Source: Acidaminococcus fermentans DSM 20731
Lineage (GTDB): Bacteria; Bacillota; Negativicutes; Acidaminococcales; Acidaminococcaceae
Length of the DNA: 64,000 nt
Assembly (NCBI RefSeq): GCF_000025305.1
Contig: NC_013740.1
Coordinates: 1,488,001-1,552,000 of the forward strand
Reading direction: 5' to 3'
A program made the position numbers and the translations under genes. Positions 51,918 to 61,197 of the stretch are shown in pieces; within the stretch, counting starts at the first letter, position 1, and every line of letters starts with the position of its first letter. The notes beneath the pieces are model-generated. The model was not told where the DNA came from. It saw nothing but the letters and a program-made list of their open reading frames with translations, and searched no databases.

Positions 51918-52621
51918 CGGAGGGCTTTCAACGCTTCCCTTGCGGCACGCTGTTCCGCCTCTTTTTTGGTTCTTCCCCGGCCTTTGCCCAATTCGTTCCC
52001 GTTCACCAGGACACGCATCACAAAGGTCCGGTTGTGGCTGGGGCCTTCTGCGGAAACCTGATCGTACAGGATTTCCGCCGGGCCATCTTTCTGCACCACT
52101 TCCTGGAGACGGGTCTTGTAATCCCGGTCGATGCCGTCGGCCGTCAGTTCCGGGATCCGGCTGATCAGCAGCCGGTTCAGCAGCCCCGTCACCCGGGCAA
52201 AGCCCTGGTCCAGGTAATAGGCTCCCAGGACGCTTTCAAAGGCATCGGCCAGGATGGAGGGATTCTCCTCCCCATCCAGGTTGATTTCCCCTTTGCCCAG
52301 GAGCAGATGGTCTCCCAGATGGTTTTCCGTGGCCAGCTGGGCCAGGGTCTCCTCGCACACCAGGAAGGCCCGGAGCTTGGAAAGCTCCCCTTCGTCCATC
52401 TGGGGACAGGTTTTGTAGATATGGGTGCTGACCACCAGGCTCAGCACCGAATCCCCCAGGAACTCCAGCCGCTGATTGTGCTGGGGCCGGGGATTTTTCT
52501 TGGATTCATAGGCATAGGACGTATGGGTCAGTGCCATGTCCAGCAGGTGCAGGTCTTTCATTTCCATGCCCAGCTGACGGCAGAGCCCTTCCAGCTCTTT
52601 CTGACGCTGTTCCTCCATCAC
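51914..52621 (-). CDS. rnc: Ribonuclease III
   Basis: A 235-residue double-strand-specific RNase. The catalytic domain has the signature NQRLEFLGDSVLSLVVS (~48-64) and the second acidic cluster LADAFESVLGAYYLDQG. The C-terminal dsRBD (~158-233) ends GKGRGRTKKEAEQRAAREALKAL. It is the last gene of the fapR-fab operon, 10 bp after fabF. Confidence 0.97.
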   Translation of the reverse strand: MMEEQRQKELEGLCRQLGMEMKDLHLLDMALTHTSYAYESKKNPRPQHNQRLEFLGDSVLSLVVSTHIYKTCPQMDEGELSKLRAFLVCEETLAQLATENHLGDHLLLGKGEINLDGEENPSILADAFESVLGAYYLDQGFARVTGLLNRLLISRIPELTADGIDRDYKTRLQEVVQKDGPAEILYDQVSAEGPSHNRTFVMRVLVNGNELGKGRGRTKKEAEQRAAREALKALR

Positions 52622-52630
52622 CGACGCCTC

Positions 52631-53878
52631 TTAGTCTTCGTACTTCTTGAAGCACAGGATGGCGTTGTGACCGCCGAACCCGAAGTTGTTGGACAGAGCC
52701 ACCTTCACATCGGCTTTCCGGGCCACATTGGGCACATAGTCCAGATCCAGGCCTTCTTCCGTATCCACATCCTCATAGTTGATGGTGGGAGGGATCATGC
52801 CGTTTTCGATGGTCAGCACCGTAGCCACGGCTTCCACGCCGCCGGCACCGCCCAGCAGATGGCCGGTCATGGATTTGATGGAGCTGATGGGCACCTCCTT
52901 GGCCCGGTCCCCGAACACCCGCTTGCAGCAGTTGGTTTCATTCAGGTCGTTCCGGTGGGTGCTGGTACCATGGGCATTCACATAGTCGATGTCCCCGGGG
53001 GTCAGTCCGGCATCCTTGATGGCCATTTCCATGCATTTCACCTGCATATCCCCTTCCGGATCCGGAGCAGTGATATGGTAGGCGTCACTGTTGTGGCCAT
53101 AGCCGGCCACTTCGGCGTAGATATGGGCCCCACGGGCCTTGGCGTGTTCCAGTTCTTCCAGGACCACAATCCCGGCGCCTTCGCCCATAACAAAGCCGCT
53201 GCGCTTCTTGTCGAAGGGGCAGGAAGCCTTTTCCGGAGCGTCGTTGTTCCGGGACAGGGCCTTCATGTTGTCGAAGCCGGCTACCGCAATGGGAGAGATG
53301 GCGGCTTCGGTACCCCCGGCCAGCATCACGTCCGCATCCCCGTACTGGATGGTCCGGAGAGCGTCCCCGATGCAGTCAGAACCGGTGGAGCAGGCGGTGA
53401 CAATGGCCGTGTTGGGGCCTTTCACCTTCAGATCGATGGCGATCTGGGCTGCCGGCATGTTGGGGATTTCCATGGGAATGAAGAAGGGGCTGATCCGGCC
53501 CGGTCCCTTGGAGACCAGCTTGCTGGCCGCGTCCAGGAAGGTATGGATGCCGCCGATGCCGGTGCCTACGCACACGCCGATCCGGTCCGTATCTTCTTTT
53601 TCCAGATCCAGGGCAGAATCCTGCACCGCCATTTTGGCGCAGGCCACGGCGAACTGGGTCACCCGGTCCATCCGCTTGCCTTCTTTTTTGTCGCCGTAGT
53701 CCGCAAAGTCAAAGCCTTTGACTTCCCCGGCGATTTTGCAGTTAAAATCAGTGGTATCGAACTGGGTAATCAGACCGATACCGGATTTGCCTTCCATCAG
53801 GCTGTTCCAGAATGCTTCTTTACCGATGCCAATGGGCGTAATCGCACTGAGGCCGGTCACAACCACTCTTCGTTTCAA
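52631..53878 (-). CDS. fabF: Beta-ketoacyl-ACP synthase II
   Basis: A 415-residue condensing enzyme of fatty-acid elongation. The catalytic Cys lies in [13 protein letters not shown] (~165), with His in [12 protein letters not shown] and [15 protein letters not shown]. The glycine-rich end is [12 protein letters not shown]. The start is taken as TTG at 53878 (MKRRVVVTG): GAGG lies 8 nt upstream and the reading agrees with known FabF N-termini. A GTG three codons upstream overlaps the ribosome-binding site. Confidence 0.96.
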   Translation of the reverse strand: MKRRVVVTGLSAITPIGIGKEAFWNSLMEGKSGIGLITQFDTTDFNCKIAGEVKGFDFADYGDKKEGKRMDRVTQFAVACAKMAVQDSALDLEKEDTDRIGVCVGTGIGGIHTFLDAASKLVSKGPGRISPFFIPMEIPNMPAAQIAIDLKVKGPNTAIVTACSTGSDCIGDALRTIQYGDADVMLAGGTEAAISPIAVAGFDNMKALSRNNDAPEKASCPFDKKRSGFVMGEGAGIVVLEELEHAKARGAHIYAEVAGYGHNSDAYHITAPDPEGDMQVKCMEMAIKDAGLTPGDIDYVNAHGTSTHRNDLNETNCCKRVFGDRAKEVPISSIKSMTGHLLGGAGGVEAVATVLTIENGMIPPTINYEDVDTEEGLDLDYVPNVARKADVKVALSNNFGFGGHNAILCFKKYED

Positions 53879-53889
53879 CAGGATCACCT

Positions 53890-54846
53890 CTACTCAATAT
53901 TGTCCCAGTCTTCCCGGATCCGTCTGAAGATTTCATGGACGGGAAGGATTTCTTTGATTTTCCACATATTGGCTCCGGTAAACACCAGACCTGTTTCCAG
54001 ATCCCCCTGCTGAGCCCGGGTCAGGGCCCGGATGATACAGAAGCTGCGGGAGCAGTGCTTCAGGCAGCTGTCGCAGGTGGAGGGTTTCAGAGGATGGCCT
54101 TCCAGCACCGCCTTGGAGAACGGTGTCAGCACGGCCCGGCCCTTGAAGCCTACCGGACTATCTATTTGAACCACATCATCTTGGGTCATTTTCAAATAAA
54201 ATTGTTTCAGGAAAGGAGACCCGTTGGACTCCTCACTGGCAGCAAACCGGCTGCCCATCTGGACGCCGCTGGCACCCATTTTCAGCAATTCCGCCGCATC
54301 TTTGCCGGTGACAGCGCCACCAGCCGCAATGACTGGAATCTTCACCACCGAAAGGATCTCCGGCAGGATATCTTTGATGGAACGCTGGGTCCCCAAATGG
54401 CCCCCTGCTTCAGTCCCTTCCACCACAACGGCGGAGGCACCGAGCCGTTCCGCAATCTTTGCCAGTTTGGCATAGGACACAATCGGCACGATGGGAACAT
54501 TGTATTCCCGGCCGACAGAAAACATATCTCTGGAAAAGCCAGCCCCGGCCACAATCAGATCGACTTTTTCCTGGGCCGCAGTTGTAATGAGGCCTTTGAA
54601 TTCCCGGGCGGCTACCATGGCATTGATGCCAATCATTCCCTTGCCGTTGGACAATTTCCGGGCAAGACGGATTTCCTTGCGCAGCTCATCGAAGGGCAGA
54701 CCAGAAGCAGCGATCAGACCCACACCGCCTTCATTGGCCACAGATGCTGCCAAACGCGCCGTGGACAAGCGTATGGCCATACCGCCTTGGACGATAGGCA
54801 TAGTTGCTACTTTTTCACCAATCTTCAGCACTGGCACTTTCAACAA
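53890..54846 (-). CDS. fabK: FabK-type enoyl-ACP reductase II / nitronate monooxygenase family
   Basis: A 318-residue FMN TIM-barrel protein. Motifs: MPIVQGGMAIRLSTARLAASVANEGGVGLI, VDLIVAGAGFSRD, VVVEGTEAGGHLG, and PVIAAGGAVTGKDAAELLKMGASGVQMGSRF. Position between acpP and fabF, with no fabI or fabL nearby, supports FabK rather than nitronate oxidation. An extra C-terminal cysteine cluster (CDSCLKHCSRSFC, ~257-269) is unlike classic FabK and could bind metal. The start is TTG, six bases after GGGGGA. Confidence 0.82.
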   Translation of the reverse strand: MLKVPVLKIGEKVATMPIVQGGMAIRLSTARLAASVANEGGVGLIAASGLPFDELRKEIRLARKLSNGKGMIGINAMVAAREFKGLITTAAQEKVDLIVAGAGFSRDMFSVGREYNVPIVPIVSYAKLAKIAERLGASAVVVEGTEAGGHLGTQRSIKDILPEILSVVKIPVIAAGGAVTGKDAAELLKMGASGVQMGSRFAASEESNGSPFLKQFYLKMTQDDVVQIDSPVGFKGRAVLTPFSKAVLEGHPLKPSTCDSCLKHCSRSFCIIRALTRAQQGDLETGLVFTGANMWKIKEILPVHEIFRRIREDWDNIE

Positions 54847-54885
54847 AAATCCCCCATTTCAGATCATAAGATCATGGATAAAGTT

Positions 54886-54913
54886 CGGAAAGCCCCTGTT
54901 GCAGGGCCTTCCG
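54886..54913 (-). terminator. Intercistronic hairpin between acpP and fabK
   Basis: CGGAAGGCCCTG pairs with CAGGGGCTTTCCG, 18 nt after the acpP stop. The following minus-strand AACTTTATC is not a strong U-run. It may attenuate transcription or stabilise the abundant acpP mRNA. Confidence 0.5.
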
Positions 54914-54930
54914 AAAATAATGGGATGCTA

Positions 54931-55173
54931 TTATTTGCCTTCTTTATCCAACAGTTCGACTGCGTCTCTCACAGTGCGGATCTTTTCAGCCACATCGTCG
55001 GGGATTTCAGTGTTGAATTCCTCTTCGAAAGCCATGATCAGTTCCACAATGTCCAGAGAGTCAGCTCCCAAGTCATCGATGAAAGTAGAGTCCATTTTTA
55101 CGTCTTCAGGAGCAACGCTCAGCTGATCAACGGTGATGGCCTTTACTTTTTCAAAAGTGCTCTGTTCGCTCAT
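54931..55173 (-). CDS. acpP: Acyl carrier protein
   Basis: An 80-residue acidic four-helix protein. The phosphopantetheine serine is in [15 protein letters not shown] near residue 39, followed by [12 protein letters not shown]. It carries growing acyl chains for FabD, FabH, FabG, FabF and PlsX, all encoded alongside. Confidence 0.98.
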   Translation of the reverse strand: MSEQSTFEKVKAITVDQLSVAPEDVKMDSTFIDDLGADSLDIVELIMAFEEEFNTEIPDDVAEKIRTVRDAVELLDKEGK

Positions 55174-55213
55174 GCCAGTTCACCTCCTTCCAATCCTCTA
55201 ATAGATAATGATA

Positions 55214-55957
55214 CTACATTACCATGCCACCGTCCACATTTAAAACCTGGCCGGTTATATAAGCAGCCCCCTCGCTTGCGAGGAACAGGACTGCATTGGC
55301 AACATCTTCAGGCTGGCCGGCCCGTCCCAGAGGGATGGTCCGAGCCATTTCGGCCTTCTGGTCGTCGGAGAGCACACTGGTCATATCCGTGGCGATGAAG
55401 CCGGGAGCAATGGCATTGACCGTAATGCCCCGGGAAGCCACTTCCTTGGCCAGGCTCTTGGTGAAGCCGATGACCCCGGCTTTGGCAGCCGCGTAGTTGG
55501 CCTGGCCGGCATTGCCCATTTCCCCCACTACGGAGGCCATGTTCACGATCCGGCCGCTTTTCTGTTTCATCATGGTGCGCATCACTGCCTTGGAGCAGTT
55601 GTACACGCCTTTCAGGTTGGTGTTCATCACATCGTCCCAGTCGGCTTCCTTCATGCGCATCAGGAGGCCATCACGGGTGATCCCCGCGTTGTTCACCAGG
55701 ATGTCCAGACGGCCCAGATCCTTCACCACCTGGTTCACCATGGCCTGGACACCGTCGGTATCGGCCACGCTGCACTGGATCAGGAGAGCCTTCCGGCCCA
55801 TCTGTTCGATGGCGGCTTTGACTTCTTCTGCCGCAGCGGTATTGCCGGCATAGTTGATGGCTACGTCAGCCCCGTTTTTCGCCAGCTTCAGGGCAATGGC
55901 ACGGCCGATGCCCCGGGAGCCGCCGGTAACCAGCGCCACTTTCCCGACTAAAGTCAT
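55214..55957 (-). CDS. fabG: 3-oxoacyl-ACP reductase
   Basis: A 247-residue SDR enzyme. Cofactor motif [20 protein letters not shown] at ~89, catalytic Ser in [15 protein letters not shown], and YAAAKAG (Tyr-x-x-x-Lys). It ends [14 protein letters not shown], typical of FabG. It reduces beta-ketoacyl-ACP with NADPH. It lies 1 bp after fabD. Confidence 0.97.
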   Translation of the reverse strand: MTLVGKVALVTGGSRGIGRAIALKLAKNGADVAINYAGNTAAAEEVKAAIEQMGRKALLIQCSVADTDGVQAMVNQVVKDLGRLDILVNNAGITRDGLLMRMKEADWDDVMNTNLKGVYNCSKAVMRTMMKQKSGRIVNMASVVGEMGNAGQANYAAAKAGVIGFTKSLAKEVASRGITVNAIAPGFIATDMTSVLSDDQKAEMARTIPLGRAGQPEDVANAVLFLASEGAAYITGQVLNVDGGMVM

Positions 55958-55958
55958 T

Positions 55959-56906
55959 TTATCTGACCTCCTTTAAATAAGCAAGGGTTTTTTCCAAACT
56001 GGCCAGGTCTTCCACGTTCTGGCCGGTGTAGGACCGGTCGATCTTCTTCACAAAGCCGGTGAGCACCTTGCCGGGGCCCACTTCGATGAAGGTATCCACG
56101 CCGTTTTCCATCATGTACCGGACGCTGTCTTCCCAGAGCACCGGGCTGGCAGCCTGTTTCACCAGTACCTGACGGATTTCGTCCCCCTTCTGTTCGGGAC
56201 GGGCGGTGACGTTGGCGATCACCGGGATCTTGGCATCCGCCACTTCGATCCCGTCCAGCACTTCCTTCAGCCGGTCCGCGGCGGGCTGCATCAGGGTGCT
56301 GTGGAAGGGTGCGCTTACCGGCAGCAGGATGGCCCTCTTGGCGCCGGCGGCTTTTAGGGCATCGCAGGCTTCCTTCACCGCTTCCGTGGCCCCGGCGATG
56401 ACCACCTGGCCCGGGCAGTTGAAGTTCACCGGCTGGACGGCTTCCCCCCGTCTTTCCTGGATTTCCGCACAGATTTCCCGGATCCTGGCGGTATCCAGAG
56501 CGATGATGGCGGCCATGGCTCCCTGGCCCACAGGAACGGCTTCCTGCATGAACTGGCCCCGTTTCCGCACAGTGCGGACGGCGTCAGCGAACTTCAGGGA
56601 CCCGGCGCACACCAGGGCGGAATATTCCCCCAGGCTGTGACCGGCGGCCACATCCGGGAACACCCCGTTTTCGTTCAGCACCTTCATGGCCGCAATGCTG
56701 CAGGTCAGGATGGCGGGCTGGGTGTTGTAGGTGAGCCGCAGCTGGTCTTCCGGCCCTTTGAAGCACAGGTCCGTCATGGAAAAGCCCAGTGCCTCATCGG
56801 CTTCCTTGAATACTTCACGGACGCAGGCATAGTTGTCATACAGTTCCTTCATCATGCCCACGGTCTGGGACCCCTGTCCCGGGAACACAAAAGCGATTTT
56901 ACTCAT
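55959..56906 (-). CDS. fabD: Malonyl-CoA:ACP transacylase
   Basis: A 315-residue acyltransferase. [13 protein letters not shown] at the start, the catalytic serine in [12 protein letters not shown] (~91), the His in SAPFHSTLM (~200), and [15 protein letters not shown] near the end. It loads malonate on ACP. The start overlaps the fabH end by 4 bp. Confidence 0.97.
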   Translation of the reverse strand: MSKIAFVFPGQGSQTVGMMKELYDNYACVREVFKEADEALGFSMTDLCFKGPEDQLRLTYNTQPAILTCSIAAMKVLNENGVFPDVAAGHSLGEYSALVCAGSLKFADAVRTVRKRGQFMQEAVPVGQGAMAAIIALDTARIREICAEIQERRGEAVQPVNFNCPGQVVIAGATEAVKEACDALKAAGAKRAILLPVSAPFHSTLMQPAADRLKEVLDGIEVADAKIPVIANVTARPEQKGDEIRQVLVKQAASPVLWEDSVRYMMENGVDTFIEVGPGKVLTGFVKKIDRSYTGQNVEDLASLEKTLAYLKEVR

Positions 56907-57913
56907 CCTCTGGCCTCCTCATCTTTTTGCCATTTCACTACCAGGGAACCGTAGGTGAGACCGGCTCCGAAGCCCACCATCACCACGTTCTCACCTTTAT
57001 GCAGCCGGCCTGCATCCCGCGCCTGGCAAAGGGCGATGGGAATGGATGCGCCGGACGTATTGGCGTATTTCTCCAGGTTTACGAAAATCTTGTCGGTGGA
57101 CAGTTTCAGCCGCTTGGCAGCGGAATCGATGATCCGCTGGTTGGCCTGGTGGGGGATCAGGAGATCGATGTCCTCCTTGCTCATGCCGGCTTTTTCCAGG
57201 GCGGCCAGGGCGCTGTGGCCCATGACCTTCACGGCGAACTTGAACACTTCCTTGCCCACCATGTGAATGCAGTGTTCGTGGTTGGCCACGGTCTCTTCAC
57301 TGGCCGGCTTCCGGGATCCCCCGGCGGGCATGGTCAGGAACTTGCCCCCGGCCCCGTTGGCTCCCAGGTCCACGGACAGGATGCCGTAGCCTTCTTCCAC
57401 CGGCCCCAGCACGGCGGCACCGGCCCCATCCCCGAAGAGGATGCAGGTGTTCCGGTCCTGCCAGTTGAGGATCCGGGAAAGGGTTTCCGCCCCCACCACC
57501 AGCACATGCTTGTACAGGCCGCTGGCGATGGTCTGGCTGGCGATGCCGCAGGCATACACAAAGCCGGAGCAGCCCGCCGCCAGGTCGAAGGCCGCCGCAT
57601 GGGAAGCCCCCAGTTTGTCCTGGAGGATGCAGGCCACGGAGGGGAATTTCATATCCGGGGATTCCGTGCCCACCACGATCAGGTCGATGTCTTCCGCCGT
57701 GAGCCCGGCGTCTTCCAGGGCCCGCTGGGCGGCGATGTAGGCCAGATCGGACGTGGCCTGGTCCGGAGCGGCGATGTGCCGTTCCCGGATCCCGGTCCGT
57801 TCCACGATCCACTGATCGCTGGTATCCACCATTTTTTCCAGATCAAAATTGGTCAGTACTTTCTCCGGCACGTAATAGCCCATGCCCAGAAAGCCTACTG
57901 CAGGTTTCGTCAT
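56903..57913 (-). CDS. fabH: Beta-ketoacyl-ACP synthase III
   Basis: A 336-residue initiating condensing enzyme that joins acetyl-CoA (or a branched acyl-CoA) to malonyl-ACP. Catalytic triad: Cys in DLAAGCSGFVYAC (~115), His in IPHQANQRII (~253), Asn in EKYANTSGASIPIAL (~283). GDGAGAAVLGP is also present. Directly after plsX. Confidence 0.97.
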   Translation of the reverse strand: MTKPAVGFLGMGYYVPEKVLTNFDLEKMVDTSDQWIVERTGIRERHIAAPDQATSDLAYIAAQRALEDAGLTAEDIDLIVVGTESPDMKFPSVACILQDKLGASHAAAFDLAAGCSGFVYACGIASQTIASGLYKHVLVVGAETLSRILNWQDRNTCILFGDGAGAAVLGPVEEGYGILSVDLGANGAGGKFLTMPAGGSRKPASEETVANHEHCIHMVGKEVFKFAVKVMGHSALAALEKAGMSKEDIDLLIPHQANQRIIDSAAKRLKLSTDKIFVNLEKYANTSGASIPIALCQARDAGRLHKGENVVMVGFGAGLTYGSLVVKWQKDEEARG

Positions 57914-58930
57914 TTATAATTCACCACTTTCTTCGTCGTGCATGATTTCCTGGCGGATCCGTCCCACCACGTCTTTCTGGGTCAGCTCGATGGCCACCCG
58001 TACGGCATTCTTGATGGCCTTGGCCTTGGAACTGCCGTGGCAGATGATGAAGGGAGCCCGCACCCCCATCAGGAGGGCGCCGCCGTATTCAGAGGCATCC
58101 ATCTGCTTCTTCATCCGCAGGAGCGCCGGCTTCATGAGCAGGGCTCCCAGTTTGGCAAAGAGGCCGCTTTCCATCAGGGTCTTTTTCAGGATCTCCATCA
58201 CCGCGGCGGCCAGGCCTTCCATGGTCTTTAAGACCACGTTGCCCACGAACCCGTCGCAGACCACCACATCCACAGTACCCTTGTTGATGTCCCGGCCTTC
58301 CACATTGCCGATGAAATGGATGTGAGGGTCTTTTTTCAGCAGGGGGTAGGTGGCCAGGCACTGTTCATTGCCCTTGGTCTCCTCTTCCCCGATGTTCAGC
58401 AGTCCCACCCGAGGCTGGGGGATCCCCAGCTGGAGTTCCGCATAGATGGACCCCATGATGGCATTCTGCACCAGCTGTTCCGGTTTGGCATCCACCTTGG
58501 CGCCGGAATCCACCAGCACCGTGGCCCCCTTCACATTGGGGATCACCGTGGCGATGGCCGGCCGTTCGATGCCCCGGATCCGGCCCAGGCCGAACAGGGC
58601 GGAAGCCACGGCGGCGCCGGTACTGCCGGAAGACACCAGGGCGTCACATTCCTTTTCATGGAGGAGATGGGTGGCCACCACAATGGAGGCATCCTTCTTT
58701 TTCTTTACGCTGATGCCCGGATGATCCTGCATTTCGATGACCTGGCTGGCATGATGGATGGTTACCCGGGGGTTGTTTTCCTGATGTTCCCGGGCCAGTT
58801 CCCGGCGGATCACTTCCTGATCCCCCACCAGCACCACGTCGCAGCCGTATTCGCTTACTGCCTGAAGCACCCCTTTGATGATCTCGGCAGGGCCATAGTC
58901 TGTGCCCATTACGTCAACTGCGATTTTCAT
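57914..58930 (-). CDS. plsX: Phosphate acyltransferase PlsX
   Basis: A 338-residue enzyme making acyl-phosphate from acyl-ACP for phospholipid synthesis. Typical text: IAVDVMGTDYGPAEIIKGV, VSSGSTGAAVASALFGLGRIRGI, LLNIGEEETKGNE, and NVEGRDINKGTVDVVVCDGFVGNV. It overlaps the end of fapR by 17 bp, the usual fapR-plsX arrangement. Confidence 0.97.
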   Translation of the reverse strand: MKIAVDVMGTDYGPAEIIKGVLQAVSEYGCDVVLVGDQEVIRRELAREHQENNPRVTIHHASQVIEMQDHPGISVKKKKDASIVVATHLLHEKECDALVSSGSTGAAVASALFGLGRIRGIERPAIATVIPNVKGATVLVDSGAKVDAKPEQLVQNAIMGSIYAELQLGIPQPRVGLLNIGEEETKGNEQCLATYPLLKKDPHIHFIGNVEGRDINKGTVDVVVCDGFVGNVVLKTMEGLAAAVMEILKKTLMESGLFAKLGALLMKPALLRMKKQMDASEYGGALLMGVRAPFIICHGSSKAKAIKNAVRVAIELTQKDVVGRIRQEIMHDEESGEL

Positions 58931-59504
58931 CTTCTTGGCTCCTTTGTTCCGGTATGGCGACGATCAGGAACTTGGCACGGAACACTTCCCGGTGGTTGTT
59001 CCTGATCTTCACCCAGATGGTATATTTGTCCTCCTGCTTCCGGACCACCTCAGCTCTTGCCACCAGCGTGGCCCCCACGGTCACAGGGATCTTGTACTTC
59101 ACATTGGCCACCCCGGTGAGAGCCGCCGGGGCATCGATCACCGCCAGGGCCAGGGAATTGGCCTGGGCGAACATATACTGCCCCCGGCACACGCCGGTTT
59201 TCTGCAGCACCATTTCCCGGTCCACGGTCATCATGGAAATGCCGCTGACCCCGATTTCCAGGTCGATCAGTTCCCCCACGATGTCCTCGCTGGTAATGGC
59301 TTTCAGTTTTTCCTGGGCATCCTCCGCCATGTGGCGGGTCCGTTCCCGGAGTTCCGGGATCCCCAGGGCCAGCCGGTCCAGACGGATGGTCTGGATGCTG
59401 ACCTGAAAGGTTTCGGCCAGATGCTCATCGGTCAGGAACGGATTCCTGGCCAGCAGCTGCTGCAGACGCTGCTGTCTTGCCTTTTTCTGTCCCACAGAAC
59501 CCAT
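58914..59504 (-). CDS. fapR: Fatty-acid biosynthesis repressor FapR
   Basis: A 196-residue DeoR-like N-terminal HTH (RNPFLTDEHLAETFQVSIQTIRLDRLALGIPELR) joined to a hot-dog effector domain that binds malonyl-CoA. Conserved RGQYMFAQANSLALAVIDA and YKIPVTVGATLVARAEV fall in the hot-dog fold. It represses fatty-acid and phospholipid genes when malonyl-CoA is low. It heads the operon it controls, with an operator-like sequence just upstream. Confidence 0.95.
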   Translation of the reverse strand: MGSVGQKKARQQRLQQLLARNPFLTDEHLAETFQVSIQTIRLDRLALGIPELRERTRHMAEDAQEKLKAITSEDIVGELIDLEIGVSGISMMTVDREMVLQKTGVCRGQYMFAQANSLALAVIDAPAALTGVANVKYKIPVTVGATLVARAEVVRKQEDKYTIWVKIRNNHREVFRAKFLIVAIPEQRSQEDENRS

Positions 59505-59516
59505 TCTACCACCTAC

Positions 59517-59537
59517 TTTTAGTACCTAGTCATAACA
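59517..59537. promoter_or_regulatory. FapR operator
   Basis: TTTTAGTACCTAGTCATAAC closely resembles the Bacillus FapR box (TTAGTACCTRRTCTTAATT as remembered). It covers the region just downstream of the expected transcription start and 13 bp before the fapR start codon, giving autorepression of the fapR-rnc operon. Confidence 0.85.
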
Positions 59538-59546
59538 CTAGAGTTA

Positions 59547-59574
59547 ATTATACCAGAGTAAGGGCAAAAAACAA
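59547..59574 (-). promoter_or_regulatory. Promoter of the fapR-plsX-fab-rnc operon
   Basis: Minus-strand TTGTTT (59569-59574), 16-bp spacer, TATAAT (59547-59552). The FapR operator follows immediately. Confidence 0.75.
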
Positions 59575-59620
59575 GACTTGACTGGGGAGTCTGTTACAGA
59601 ATTTACAGCTTGTTCATAGA

Positions 59621-60277
59621 TTACCGGCCAAACACCGCTTCGAAATCCTGGCAGAACTTCTCGATGCCGGTCCGGGTCAGGGGATGCTGGACCATCTGCA
59701 TCAGCACCTTGTAGGGCACCGTGGCGATATCCGCGCCCACCTTGGCGCACTCCACCACGTGCATGGGATGGCGGATGGAGGCGCAGATCACCTTGGTGGT
59801 GATATCCGGGTACATCCGGAAGATCTCCATCACTTCCCGGATGAGACGGGTGCCGTCGGTGGAAATGTCGTCCAGACGGCCCAGGAAGGGAGATACATAA
59901 GTGGCACCGGCCCGGGCGGCCAGGATGGCCTGGGTGGCGGAAAAGACCAGGGTCACGTTGGTCCTGATCCCTTCCGAAGCCAGGATCTTCACGGCCTTCA
60001 GGCCCTCTGCCGTCATGGGGATCTTCACCACCATGTTGGGATGGATCTGGGAGATCACCCGGCCCTCCATCACCATGTCCCGGGCCAGGGTAGTGCTGGC
60101 CTTCACTTCCCCGGAAATGGGCCCGTCCACGATCTGGGCGATTTCCCGGAGGGTTTCTTCATAATCCCGGCCTTCTTTGGCGATCAGAGAAGGATTGGTG
60201 GTGACTCCGCTGATGATGCCCATGGCTTCCGCTTCCCGGATCTCGTCCAGGTTGGCTGTATCGATAAAGAATTTCAT
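59621..60277 (-). CDS. fsa: Transaldolase-like fructose-6-phosphate aldolase
   Basis: A 218-residue TalC/Fsa-family aldolase. Motifs: [40 protein letters not shown] with the Schiff-base Lys near residue 85, [15 protein letters not shown], and [14 protein letters not shown]. It either cleaves fructose 6-phosphate or acts as a small transaldolase in the pentose-phosphate pathway; the two cannot be separated by sequence alone. Single gene with its own promoter. No clear terminator follows. Confidence 0.92.
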   Translation of the reverse strand: MKFFIDTANLDEIREAEAMGIISGVTTNPSLIAKEGRDYEETLREIAQIVDGPISGEVKASTTLARDMVMEGRVISQIHPNMVVKIPMTAEGLKAVKILASEGIRTNVTLVFSATQAILAARAGATYVSPFLGRLDDISTDGTRLIREVMEIFRMYPDITTKVICASIRHPMHVVECAKVGADIATVPYKVLMQMVQHPLTRTGIEKFCQDFEAVFGR

Positions 60278-60323
60278 ACTCCGCTGCTCCCCTCATGTAT
60301 ATTGGGTTGATGCTTATTCTATC

Positions 60324-60352
60324 ATTATAAGCCAGTTTGGAGGATTTAGAAA
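60324..60352 (-). promoter_or_regulatory. fsa promoter
   Basis: Minus-strand TATAAT (60324-60329) with a weak -35 TTTCTA (60347-60352) at 17 bp. Confidence 0.55.
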
Positions 60353-60359
60353 GGGGGAC

Positions 60360-60402
60360 ATGAAAAGAACACCGCCCCCGGAGGGACGGTGTTCTTTTCA
60401 AG
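60360..60402 (-). terminator. yceD-rpmF terminator
   Basis: GAAAAGAACACCG pairs with CGGTGTTCTTTTC around a GC-rich loop, about 25 nt after the rpmF stop. U-runs are built into the stem. Confidence 0.8.
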
Positions 60403-60424
60403 GTTCCCGGCTAGCCGGCAATCC

Positions 60425-60607
60425 TTATTCTTCGTCTTCTTTCACGACTTCCTTACCATCGTAATAGCCGCATTCAGTGCATACGTGGTGAGGGCGCTTC
60501 AGCTCGTGGCATTGAGGGCATTCAACCAAGCCAGGAGCAGCCAGTTTCCAATTGGCACGACGGGAATCCCGACGGGCTTTAGACATTTTTCTCTTTGGTA
60601 CTGCCAT
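60425..60607 (-). CDS. rpmF: 50S ribosomal protein L32
   Basis: A 60-residue Zn-ribbon-type L32. [20 protein letters not shown] is the conserved N-terminus, and the CPQC...CTEC pairs form the Zn site. Preceded by AGGAGGTG. Partner of the DUF177 gene upstream, the conserved yceD-rpmF pair. Confidence 0.97.
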   Translation of the reverse strand: MAVPKRKMSKARRDSRRANWKLAAPGLVECPQCHELKRPHHVCTECGYYDGKEVVKEDEE

Positions 60608-60631
60608 ATTCGTACACCTCCTAAACTCAAC

Positions 60632-61135
60632 CTATTTCTCTAACAACGCCTTAAGAGCTTCCAACCGGGGGTCGATGGAATGGGTATCGCAGTGACAGTC
60701 CGTCACATTGCGGTCCGCTCCACAGACCGGACAGATTCCCTTGCAGTCCGGTTTGCACAGGACTCTGGCCGGAATGGCCAGGAGCAGGGACTCCCTCAAA
60801 GCATCCGTAACATCAACCACGTCAAACTGATAGGTGAAGGCATCCTCTTCCAGCCCTTCGGTCCCTTCCGGGTAATACCGCTCTTCCACCTGGGCGCTCA
60901 GCTCCAGCCGCACATCTTTCAGGCAGCGGGCGCAGGTGCCGTGGCAGACGAACCGTTCCGTGGCCGTGAGAAGCAGCACGTCTCCCCCGTTGGAGATCTC
61001 CCCTTCCACCAGGATGCGCCCTTCCAGGTCCGCATCTTCCGGCGTCAGGTTCAACTGGGACGGGGCAAGGTCGTACTGGAAAGATTCCGACCCTGTCAGT
61101 CTTTTTTTGATTTCTGCTACATTGATTTTAATCAT
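60632..61135 (-). CDS. YceD/DUF177-family protein
   Basis: A 167-residue protein linked to 23S rRNA/large-subunit metabolism in other bacteria and nearly always next to rpmF. Visible: CHGTCARCLKDV (~68) and a C-terminal cysteine pair region CKPDCKGICPVCGADRN, a probable Zn site. The ATG at 61135 lacks a recognisable ribosome-binding site and lies only about 16 bp after a perfect -10, so the mRNA leader would be about 8-10 nt. Upstream in-frame codons lie within the promoter and are unlikely. Confidence 0.88.
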   Translation of the reverse strand: MIKINVAEIKKRLTGSESFQYDLAPSQLNLTPEDADLEGRILVEGEISNGGDVLLLTATERFVCHGTCARCLKDVRLELSAQVEERYYPEGTEGLEEDAFTYQFDVVDVTDALRESLLLAIPARVLCKPDCKGICPVCGADRNVTDCHCDTHSIDPRLEALKALLEK

Positions 61136-61150
61136 ATTATCAACCGTTAC

Positions 61151-61179
61151 ATTATATCGATGAAACCGGCCTTTGTCAA
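61151..61179 (-). promoter_or_regulatory. Consensus promoter of yceD-rpmF
   Basis: Minus-strand TTGACA (61174-61179), 17-bp spacer, TATAAT (61151-61156): a perfect sigma-70-type match, as expected for a ribosomal-protein operon. Confidence 0.9.
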
Positions 61180-61197
61180 GCAAAAGCCCAAATCATC

